This document shows, piece after piece, positions 1 to 5,176 of a stretch of DNA of 5,246 bases (position 1 is its first letter; each line of letters starts with the position of its first letter). The notes beneath the pieces are model-generated. The model worked only from the letters and a program-made list of their open reading frames with translations. It had not been told where the DNA came from and made no database searches. The translations under genes and the position numbers were made by a program. Origin of the DNA: an uncultured Bifidobacterium sp. (GTDB lineage Bacteria > Actinomycetota > Actinomycetes > Actinomycetales > Bifidobacteriaceae); contig CALNAE010000060.1 in assembly GCA_937874315.1 (NCBI GenBank), positions 1-5,246 of the forward strand, in the 5' to 3' direction.

Positions 1-739
1 CGGCCTTGAGCACAAGGTCCCTGACATTGGATGCGATCAGCGCCCCCAGCTCAGCTCCCGCCCGCTGCTCATGCGAAGACAACGCGTCGCTGGCCCAATC
101 CTTCGTGGCCGCGACCACACTGGTCGGCACCGCAATGGCGCGCATGAATGCGAACAACGAACGCATATCGGTGTCGGTCATCAGCGCATGGCGTTCTGAG
201 CCGCCCGTGGCGGTCAACGCCACCGGCATATCCAATATGGCGTCAGGTTCCATGACGTCCCAGAAGGATTTGAACAGGCCGGAATACGAGGCCTTGAAGA
301 TGGGACTGGCCACCACCAGCCCGTCGCTGGTCGTCACCTTATCGATGGCGCGCTGCAGCACCGGCGAAATATGCCAGCTCACCGACGCGACGGCGATGTC
401 CTGCGCCAAATCACGCAGGTCGACACGCCTTACCTGAGTGCCATATCGTCGCGCCTTGAGGTACGCGGACGCCTGTAAGGCAACGGCGTCGCCGAGTCTG
501 CTGGTGGTGGACGGCTCGGTGACCCCCGCGCTGACCACCGTGATCGTCACGGCTCGAGGTCGTTGTCCCGCCTCGGCATCCACATCGGCATCCTCAGCGT
601 CAGCCGCACCATCACCCGCACCCGAAGCTCCGTTCACTTTGGTGGCCGCAACCACGTCACCATTCACCGATGACCCAGCGCCGACGCCACCATCTGCACC
701 GACGCCAAACCCAGCCACAGCATGCTCCTCGTTCATCAT
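1..739 (-). CDS. LLM-partnered FMN reductase, CE1759-like (3' end beyond window)
   Basis: A flavodoxin-fold NAD(P)H:FMN reductase, expected in the cytoplasm to reduce FMN for the luciferase-like monooxygenase encoded just upstream. The 246 visible codons are open from the start to the window edge, so the C-terminus is missing. After a Gly/Ala/Asp-rich tail (about residues 1-60), the fold begins with a beta strand (TITVVSAG, 65-72) and a phosphate-loop-like stretch (TEPSTTSRLGD, 74-84). The NADPH-dependent FMN reductase signature follows as SPIFKASYSGLFKSFWD (145-161), then TGGSERHALM (178-187). Pairing with a CE1758-type monooxygenase is what defines CE1759-family reductases, which supports the call. 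The start is ambiguous: ATG at 739 (tandem ATG-ATG) has AAGGA at 749-753 with 9 nt spacing, while an in-frame GTG at 718 has a stronger GAGGAG at 725-730 with 6 nt spacing. Either start keeps most of the tail, which is not usual for the family. Family confidence is high; subfamily moderate. Confidence 0.88.
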   Translation of the reverse strand, partial: MMNEEHAVAGFGVGADGGVGAGSSVNGDVVAATKVNGASGAGDGAADAEDADVDAEAGQRPRAVTITVVSAGVTEPSTTSRLGDAVALQASAYLKARRYGTQVRRVDLRDLAQDIAVASVSWHISPVLQRAIDKVTTSDGLVVASPIFKASYSGLFKSFWDVMEPDAILDMPVALTATGGSERHALMTDTDMRSLFAFMRAIAVPTSVVAATKDWASDALSSHEQRAGAELGALIASNVRDLVLKA

Positions 740-800
740 CAATCGCGTTCCTTTCCGCGTCGCATCCCTATCGATTCCATCGTATCCATCGCCCGTTCAC

Positions 801-878
801 GGTTATTCATGGCGATTCGATGCGGTTCATAGCGAACCCGCAGCAACCCGCATCGATTTACGGCGGTTCACAAGCGAT
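801..878. repeat. Three imperfect GGTT-TCA-GCGA direct repeats
   Basis: The gap 740-886 contains three related units on the plus strand, each a GGTT followed closely by TCA and then GCGA: GGTTATTCATGGCGAT at 801-816, GGTTCATAGCGAA at 824-836 and GGTTCACAAGCGAT at 865-878. Spacing between units is uneven (23 and 41 nt). The second overlaps an arm of the hairpin at 817-856. They are outside any convincing gene. Iterated regulator sites or decayed duplications would both fit. Confidence 0.35.
817..856. promoter_or_regulatory. Bulged hairpin between the monooxygenase and CE1759-like reductase genes
   Basis: An 11-bp inverted repeat: left arm TCGATGCGGTT at 817-827, right arm AACCCGCATCGA at 845-856 with one extra C as a bulge, loop of 17 nt. 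It sits about 30 nt past the stop codon of the luciferase-like gene and about 78 nt before the start of the CE1759-like gene. No T-run follows on the minus strand, so a classical intrinsic terminator is unlikely. mRNA processing, stabilisation of the upstream transcript or a protein-binding site are all possible; none is proven by the sequence. Confidence 0.45.
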
Positions 879-886
879 GGCGAAGA

Positions 887-2152
887 CTACAGATCAGACA
901 GACTGACGGTGATGGAGGCATCGGAATCGGTGTAGGGGCTCGTTCCGGTGACGTTGTCACCACGGTTGGCGTTCGGACGTGGCTGGCGAGGTTCGGCATC
1001 ACCGTATCTTGCCTTTACCATGTCGGCATGCGTCGGTGTACGCACCGCCTGCGGATCGCGTATCGCGGCGAATTCCTTGCGCAGCACCGGCAGCACCTGC
1101 GAGCCAAGGATGTCGATCTGCTCGAGCACCACATCCTTGGGAATCCCGCCATGGTCAATGAGGAACATCTGCCGGGCGTAGTCACCGTAGATCTCATGCT
1201 GGTGCATCACCCGATCGATAATCTGCTGCGGCGAGCCGACCAGCAGCGGGGTCTCGGCCATCATGGTTTCCAGATCCGGACCGCCCTTATATACCGGGGA
1301 CTCGTCGAAATACGGCCGGAATTCATTCACGGCGTCCTGCGAACGTGAACGAATGAAGGTCTGCGCACCCACGCCGACGACGGCCTGCTGACGCGTGCCA
1401 TGCCCCCAATGTTCGAAGCGGGAACGATAGAGTTCGACGAGCCTACGGAAATGATCCTCAGGCCAGAAAATCCCGTTGGCGAAAAAGCCGTTGCCATAGA
1501 ACGCGGCTTGTTCGGCGATCTCCGGCGTACGAATGGAGCCGTGCCACACGAACGGCGGCACATCATCCAACGGTCGCGGAATCGAGGTGAAACCCTGCAG
1601 CGGCGTGCGGAAATTACCCTTCCAATCCACGACGTCCTCATGCCAAAGCCTGTGCAGCAGGTTGTAGTTCTCCAGCGCCAATGGCAGGCCCTGGCGAATG
1701 TCCTTGCCGAACCATGGGTACACCGGCGCCGTATTGCCGCGGCCGAGCATAAGATCGACGCGCCCTTGGGCGATGTGCTGCAGCACCGAATATTCCTCGG
1801 CCAGATGCACCGGATCATTCGTCGTGATCAACGTGGTGCAGGTGGATACTTTCAACGTGGTCGTCTTCGCGGCGACCGCGGCGAGGAACGTCGTCGGGGA
1901 AGATGACCAGAACGGCGGATTATGATGCTCGCCGACCGCGAAGAAATCAAATCCGTCCCGTTCGGTGCGAACCGCCTGATCGAGCGTGGCGGTCAGACGC
2001 TCACCTTCGGATGGCACGGAGTCGTGAACCGGATCGCGGGTGACATCCGAGACGCTGCCGACGCCGAATTCCATGGCACCCGGCTGTGGTACGACGCGCT
2101 GTCGTTTATTCGCGGCGATGATATCCGCTATTTGCTGTGATTCCGTTACCAT
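887..2152 (-). CDS. Luciferase-like FMN-dependent monooxygenase (LLM), CE1758-like
   Basis: A cytoplasmic TIM-barrel flavin-dependent oxidoreductase of the bacterial luciferase-like superfamily, expected to use reduced FMN and O2 on an unknown organic substrate. From ATG at 2152 the protein has 421 residues. The barrel opens with MEFGVGSVSDVTRDP (27-41); the superfamily motif GEHH is at 74-77; the strand and loop GRVDLMLGRG at 130-139 and the C-terminal LLVGSPQQIIDRV (303-315) are typical. The start of the barrel and the partner reductase point to the CE1758 family. I chose ATG 2152 because GAGGA lies at 2160-2164 with 7 nt spacing; the frame is open up to 2236, but that would add a 28-residue His/Met-rich leader with no good ribosome site. 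A start at residue 27 would match the fold boundary but lacks a ribosome site. The last ~50 residues are a polar Asp/Ser/Arg/Pro-rich tail of uncertain role. It lies between two FMN reductase genes on the same strand. Confidence 0.93.
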   Translation of the reverse strand: MVTESQQIADIIAANKRQRVVPQPGAMEFGVGSVSDVTRDPVHDSVPSEGERLTATLDQAVRTERDGFDFFAVGEHHNPPFWSSSPTTFLAAVAAKTTTLKVSTCTTLITTNDPVHLAEEYSVLQHIAQGRVDLMLGRGNTAPVYPWFGKDIRQGLPLALENYNLLHRLWHEDVVDWKGNFRTPLQGFTSIPRPLDDVPPFVWHGSIRTPEIAEQAAFYGNGFFANGIFWPEDHFRRLVELYRSRFEHWGHGTRQQAVVGVGAQTFIRSRSQDAVNEFRPYFDESPVYKGGPDLETMMAETPLLVGSPQQIIDRVMHQHEIYGDYARQMFLIDHGGIPKDVVLEQIDILGSQVLPVLRKEFAAIRDPQAVRTPTHADMVKARYGDAEPRQPRPNANRGDNVTGTSPYTDSDASITVSLSDL

Positions 2153-2159
2153 GTGATGT

Positions 2160-2164
2160 TCCTC
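2160..2164 (-). promoter_or_regulatory. Ribosome binding site fixing the LLM start
   Basis: GAGGA on the minus strand, 7 nt before the ATG at 2152. It favours that start over the upstream in-frame ATG at 2236, which is preceded by no purine-rich site. Confidence 0.7.
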
Positions 2165-2177
2165 GCTGTCTTCGTCA

Positions 2178-2237
2178 GGTGCATGAGTATGTATGCAGGT
2201 GCGTGCCTGCATGTGCGGGTGCATACGTGCATGCACC
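2178..2237. promoter_or_regulatory. Paired hairpins with an alternative fold in the LLM leader
   Basis: Within the 105 nt between the upstream reductase and the LLM gene are two perfect 7-bp stems, each with a 6-nt loop. One uses ATGCAGG (2193-2199) with CCTGCAT (2206-2212); the other uses GGTGCAT (2218-2224) with ATGCACC (2231-2237). A further GGTGCATG at 2178-2185 is complementary over 8 bp to CATGCACC at 2230-2237, so it competes with the second stem and would enclose the first. In the minus-strand mRNA the order is competing stem, central stem, then the third arm about 14 nt before the Shine-Dalgarno site. This geometry could let the leader switch between two folds, or these could be repeated operator half-sites. 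No known riboswitch class is recognised. Confidence 0.5.
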
Positions 2238-2245
2238 GACCGGCG

Positions 2246-2270
2246 TTCGAATAGCGACTACTTATTCGAA
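2246..2270. promoter_or_regulatory. AT-rich stem-loop over the stop codon of the upstream reductase
   Basis: TTCGAATA at 2246-2253 pairs with TATTCGAA at 2263-2270, an 8-bp perfect stem with a 9-nt loop. The TAG stop codon of the FMN reductase (2258-2260) lies in the loop. No T-run follows on the minus strand, so it is not a standard terminator; a processing or translation-coupling structure is possible, as is chance. Confidence 0.4.
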
Positions 2271-2794
2271 TCGATGTGACGAACGAACGCTTCCCCGAAT
2301 TTCTTGATGAAGCCTTCGGACGACTGTGCAAGCTGGCCATTCTCGTCGAAACCTGCCGCCGCATTGAAGTAGACCTCAGGTTGTCCCATCACCTTCATGT
2401 CGAGGAACAACAGAACGTTACGCAGCTGGGACTGTGCCTGGGTCGTGCCCAACGCGCCCACCGATGCGCCGACGATCGCCGCCGGCTTTCCCGCAAAGGC
2501 GCTCTGTCCCCAAGGGCGGGACGCCCAGTCGATGGCGTTCTTGATCACGCCGGAGAAGCTGCGGTTGTATTCGGGGGTGACGAACAGCACGCCATCGGCG
2601 TTTGCGACGACCTGCTTGAGCTCAAGGGCCTTGGCGGGGAAATCGGCGTCGAAATCCTGGTTGTACAGAGGCAGGTTCATATCCGCATAGACGAAAGTGG
2701 TGCCTTCCGGCGCAAGACGCTCGATGCTTTTGGCGAGCTTGAGGTTGAAGGAATCCTTGCGCAGAGATCCGACGAAGACGGCGATGGTGGTCAT
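2258..2794 (-). CDS. NAD(P)H-dependent FMN / quinone reductase, ChrR/YieF type
   Basis: A soluble flavodoxin-fold oxidoreductase that moves electrons from NAD(P)H through bound FMN to free flavin, quinones or, in some relatives, chromate and azo compounds. The 178-residue length matches the family. Visible motifs are the FMN phosphate loop GSLRKDSFNLKLA (9-21), the hallmark TPEYNRSFSGVIKNAIDW (73-90), and SVGALGTTQAQSQLRNVL (111-128) lining the flavin site. Two ATGs lie in frame: 2800 has AAAGGG only 1 nt away, whereas 2794 has the same site (AAGGG, 2802-2806) 7 nt upstream, so 2794 is chosen; the protein then begins MTTIAVFVGSLR, right at the first beta strand. It is the first gene of the probable minus-strand operon, 105 nt ahead of the luciferase-like monooxygenase, and could supply it with FMNH2. 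The physiological acceptor cannot be told from sequence. Confidence 0.93.
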   Translation of the reverse strand: MTTIAVFVGSLRKDSFNLKLAKSIERLAPEGTTFVYADMNLPLYNQDFDADFPAKALELKQVVANADGVLFVTPEYNRSFSGVIKNAIDWASRPWGQSAFAGKPAAIVGASVGALGTTQAQSQLRNVLLFLDMKVMGQPEVYFNAAAGFDENGQLAQSSEGFIKKFGEAFVRHIDSNK

Positions 2795-2841
2795 GGTCAT
2801 GCCCTTTCTGTAGGCAATACTTGGTGATATATGACGATGCA

Positions 2842-2855
2842 GATCGGTGGCGATC
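2842..2855. promoter_or_regulatory. Short palindrome upstream of the flavin operon
   Basis: GATCG at 2842-2846 and CGATC at 2851-2855 form a perfect 5-bp inverted repeat with a 4-bp spacer, 48 bp upstream of the reductase ATG at 2794. A possible minus-strand -10 element, TACTAT, lies at 2866-2871, which would put this palindrome near the transcription start. The -35 partner is poor, so both promoter and operator are tentative. Confidence 0.3.
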
Positions 2856-2931
2856 CGCTAGGGCAATAGTAGGGTCCACGAGCATGCAAATCGACGATTC
2901 GGCTCTGAGATTATCGGGAATAATATAGGTG

Positions 2932-2951
2932 TCCGTCGGTTATCGGACGGA
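2932..2951. promoter_or_regulatory. Candidate operator in the divergent intergenic region
   Basis: TCCGTC at 2932-2937 and GACGGA at 2946-2951 are perfect inverted arms around an 8-bp spacer, the size of a dimeric repressor site. The AT-rich TAATAT at 2921-2926 just before it is the best -10 candidate for the plus-strand gene at 3031, though no convincing -35 element is present. If that box is used, the palindrome would cover the start of transcription. No regulator gene is in the window. Confidence 0.4.
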
Positions 2952-3018
2952 TGACGAACAGGTACCGAACGGCTAGGAGACGACTGTCGAGCATTCGCGA
3001 ATCATGGGCGATAATGAT

Positions 3019-3023
3019 GGAGG
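3019..3023 (+). promoter_or_regulatory. Ribosome binding site fixing a GTG start
   Basis: GGAGG lies 7 nt before GTG at 3031. The in-frame ATG at 3004 has no purine-rich site upstream, so the GTG is the better start. Confidence 0.75.
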
Positions 3024-3030
3024 AAACTCA

Positions 3031-4326
3031 GTGAAAGCGACGACGGCAGACGCCAGGAGCAGCCCTTCGGGACGGATGGAGGTCGGTAGGACGACAACGC
3101 AATCAAGACCAGACATCACCACCTCGAGCGTAACGGAATCACGATCAACGCCCCGGACGCTGCATGTGATCAGCACGATGCCGTGGATCGCCGACTCGTT
3201 CGCCGAGGCACTGGCCCCACGTATAGACGGCGGCGAGGAGAGGGCGGACCGAAATGACGCATGGCGCGTCGTACGCCACGAGCTATGGCGACCCGCCGCA
3301 GACATGGTCTCCGCCATCGATGACGACCCCGACGCCGCCCTGTGGATCGCCCCCGCCGCACTGGTCGCTCTCAACTTCTGGAGACGACAGCACGGTCTGC
3401 GGCCTTGGAACATGCGCAGCCCGGGTCCACGGTGGATGGAGCGGCTACCCATGCGCATCACGGGCCGCCGTATGATCAATGTCACAGCCCGGGAACTGCG
3501 CGGTTGGTCCGTGTACCCCGACGAATTGGGAGATCGGCCTTGGTCGCAACTATGCGACGGTCGGGTGGAGGGATTCAATGCCGCCCGGCGCGATATCGCA
3601 ACCCTGCACACGGATCTGCGGCAGGCGCCCGACGATACGCTCTTGACGCTGCACAACCACCTCACCGGCATCAGCGAGGAATGGAATGTCGTGGTCCATC
3701 GGGGGGAAGCCGTGGCTTCCAGCGGCTATTGCTTGCATAGGCCTCCTGAAAGTCACCGGATTGTCACCATCTTCGACATGGATACGGCACGGCGCTATTC
3801 ACATCGCATTGATCCTCAAGAAGCCGCCGACGATAGCCGTGGCACGGGAATCGGAGCGATGCGGGATGTCGATGCCTCGGGATTCCACGAATCCTATCGG
3901 CGGCCGGCGGAGCGTATCGCACAGGAAGCCTGCGCGCGTGGCGGACTCGACGAGGCGAGCGTGCTGGTGGCATTCAGGTCCGCCGACGAGGCAGCAGTAG
4001 TGTTGGAGGCCACCGCCGTGTGGTGTTCGACCCCGTACCCCTACTCCCGTCCGCAGATGCTCGCAGTACTCGAGGCCATGGCGGTGTCTAGGTGTTCCAC
4101 TCCCCCTGTAGCCACTCCCCTTGTCATGACTGCTCCCCTTGGCGGCCACGCCGATACCCCTGGAGCGACTGCTCCCCCTGACAACCAAACCGTGTATACC
4201 GGCTTCGCACGCAATCTGCCCGCCGGCGAGCGCATTTTTACACCGAGCTCTTGGATGCGCAGGCATTACGAGGGACTGTTCAGAGGCTCTTCAGATTTTG
4301 GCGGCTCTTCAAGCTCTGACGTGTGA
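3031..4326 (+). CDS. Degenerate ATP-grasp (R2K-like) domain protein, probably not a standard ligase
   Basis: A 431-residue soluble protein; no signal peptide or membrane segment is seen. Residues 1-42 are polar and probably disordered. From about 43 the pattern follows actinobacterial ATP-grasp proteins of the R2K/DUF4343 type: an N-terminal beta strand (TLHVIST, 43-49), then RWMERLPMRITGRRM.NVTARELRG (134-158), which matches the stretch before the ATP-binding strand; then EEWNVVVHRGEAVASSGY (216-233) and VVLEATAVWCSTPYPYSRPQMLAVL (323-347), which match the EWR.F and E-A-N-x-x-W segments. The normally basic F-V-K-P...K region reads SVYPDELGDRP (160-170), the arginine of EWR is Asn219, and the metal-binding Asn is Thr327. 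Canonical ATP and metal chemistry therefore looks lost or altered. A Thr/Pro-rich insert (about 355-385) and a Ser/Gly tail (419-429) are extra. It is transcribed divergently from the flavin operon; any functional link is conjecture. Family assignment is from recall, not a search. Confidence 0.6.
   Translation: MKATTADARSSPSGRMEVGRTTTQSRPDITTSSVTESRSTPRTLHVISTMPWIADSFAEALAPRIDGGEERADRNDAWRVVRHELWRPAADMVSAIDDDPDAALWIAPAALVALNFWRRQHGLRPWNMRSPGPRWMERLPMRITGRRMINVTARELRGWSVYPDELGDRPWSQLCDGRVEGFNAARRDIATLHTDLRQAPDDTLLTLHNHLTGISEEWNVVVHRGEAVASSGYCLHRPPESHRIVTIFDMDTARRYSHRIDPQEAADDSRGTGIGAMRDVDASGFHESYRRPAERIAQEACARGGLDEASVLVAFRSADEAAVVLEATAVWCSTPYPYSRPQMLAVLEAMAVSRCSTPPVATPLVMTAPLGGHADTPGATAPPDNQTVYTGFARNLPAGERIFTPSSWMRRHYEGLFRGSSDFGGSSSSDV
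4097..4178 (+). repeat. Short repeats coding a Thr/Pro-rich insert
   Basis: CCACTCCCCCTG (4097-4108) recurs as CCACTCCCCTTG (4112-4123), 15 nt later, and GACTGCTCCCC (4128-4138) recurs at 4167-4177, 39 nt later. All offsets are multiples of three, so the reading frame is kept and the protein gains repeated T-P / T-A-P units between the last core motif and the C-terminal helix of the ATP-grasp-like protein. The pattern suggests a linker grown by slippage or duplication. Confidence 0.6.
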
Positions 4327-4440
4327 CGGGTGGGCTACTGTAGTTGTTGGTGAGGGATGGATAACTGCGACCGGAATCAGAAGCGCAGGTCCGATCCTCA
4401 TCGCGTCCGCACCGTTGCAGCCGCGTGTTCAGGTGATTCG

Positions 4441-4562
4441 CCGCAACCCAGTACGCAAGCTTCAGTCCCAACCCAATGCCCGCGATCAACCCCAACCCAA
4501 TACACAAGCTCAGCGCGCAACCAGCTGCGTAACTCAGTCGCCAACCTGCCACGCAGGCTCAG
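4441..4562. repeat. Five degenerate ~24-bp tandem repeats in the convergent gap
   Basis: The gap between the ATP-grasp-like gene (ends 4326) and the convergent quinone reductase gene (ends 4559) contains five head-to-tail units: 4441-4465, 4466-4488, 4489-4513, 4514-4537 and 4538-4562, of 25, 23, 25, 24 and 25 bp. On the plus strand each has a CAACC core near its left end, and four of five close with TCAG (the fourth from the right ends ATCA). The last unit overlaps the stop codon of the reductase. No clear bidirectional terminator hairpin with a T-run is seen in 4327-4558. The remaining part, 4327-4440, holds nothing I can identify. Confidence 0.55.
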
Positions 4563-5176
4563 CGCATAAGTCTGCGCACCACGGCAGCGCCGAGTTCGGT
4601 GATTTTGGTCAGCTGGGATTCGGCGGCATGGCGGTGATCCGGTTCGTCGTCGCCCATGACCAGATTGTCGACATAGAGCAGGTCGGCATCGGCGACACCA
4701 CAGTATTTGCCGAAGGTCTGTTCGCAGATCTGGTTGCGCAACGCCGCATCCACGCCGCTCGACTCATACCAGGACTGCGAGCCACCGGTCAACGCGATGA
4801 TGCGCACGGTTTTGCCGGCCAATCGCATGGGCTTGCCGCTGCCGGCCTCGTAGGCGAATCCCCGGCACAGGACCCGGTCGAAGAATCCCTTCATCATCGC
4901 CGGCATCGTGTACCAGTAGATCGGGAAGACCAGGGCGAGTACATCCGCTTCGGCAACCCGTCGTTGGATGTCGCGCAGGTCATCGGGAATCGGGGCATGC
5001 CCCAGATAATGTTCGCGATCCTCCAGACCGTAGACCGGATTGAAGCCGGCATCGTAGAGGTCTAGCAGCGTGCCCTGAGCATGTTCGCTTTGGGCACCTT
5101 GCAGCAACGCGGCCGCCACCGCATGGGTCATGGAATCGGGTTCGGGATTGCTGGTAATCGCAAGAACATTGGTCAT
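4559..5176 (-). CDS. NAD(P)H quinone oxidoreductase, flavodoxin-2 fold (KefF/MdaB-like)
   Basis: A soluble flavoprotein expected to carry out two-electron reduction of quinones or similar acceptors with NAD(P)H. From ATG 5176 it has 205 residues, normal for the family. The first strand and phosphate loop are VLAITSNPEPDSMT (4-17); the hallmark FPIYWYTMPAMMKGFFDRVLCRGFAYE is at 84-110; ALTGGSQSWY (128-137) is the usual TGG loop before the acceptor pocket. The frame is open upstream to ATG-ATG at 5221/5218, which would add 15 residues; 5176 is preferred because the fold begins right after it, but neither start has a good ribosome site, so the start is uncertain. It converges on the ATP-grasp-like gene and is separate from the flavin operon, sharing the same general chemistry. 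KefF itself regulates a potassium efflux channel; no such channel gene is visible, so that role is not implied. Confidence 0.9.
   Translation of the reverse strand: MTNVLAITSNPEPDSMTHAVAAALLQGAQSEHAQGTLLDLYDAGFNPVYGLEDREHYLGHAPIPDDLRDIQRRVAEADVLALVFPIYWYTMPAMMKGFFDRVLCRGFAYEAGSGKPMRLAGKTVRIIALTGGSQSWYESSGVDAALRNQICEQTFGKYCGVADADLLYVDNLVMGDDEPDHRHAAESQLTKITELGAAVVRRLMR

Noticed and set aside
6..935. Two long plus-strand open frames (6-437 and 438-935)
   Set aside because: They lie opposite the CE1759-like reductase, whose minus-strand translation has clear flavodoxin-fold motifs; the plus-strand peptides are low-complexity Ala/Ser/Pro with no family pattern.
1400..1906. Plus-strand 168-codon open frame
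   Set aside because: Antisense to the luciferase-like gene; its openness follows from GC-biased codons of the true gene.
2178..2270. Intrinsic terminator between the first reductase and the monooxygenase
   Set aside because: The stems are short and no T-run follows any of them in the direction of transcription.
2276..2827. Plus-strand 183-codon open frame
   Set aside because: Antisense to the ChrR/YieF-type reductase, which has complete motifs on the minus strand.
3010..3015. GATAAT as a -10 promoter element
   Set aside because: Transcription would begin within the Shine-Dalgarno site of the gene at 3031, and no -35 element is seen.
3004..3030. ATG at 3004 as the start of the ATP-grasp-like gene
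   Set aside because: No ribosome site upstream, while GTG at 3031 has GGAGG at 7 nt spacing.
4441..4562. CRISPR array
   Set aside because: Units are contiguous and diverged, with no conserved repeat separated by unique spacers and no cas gene.
4139..5065. Plus-strand 308-codon open frame across the repeats and the quinone reductase
   Set aside because: It overlaps the 3' end of the ATP-grasp-like gene and is antisense to a well-supported reductase; no ribosome site and no recognisable domain.
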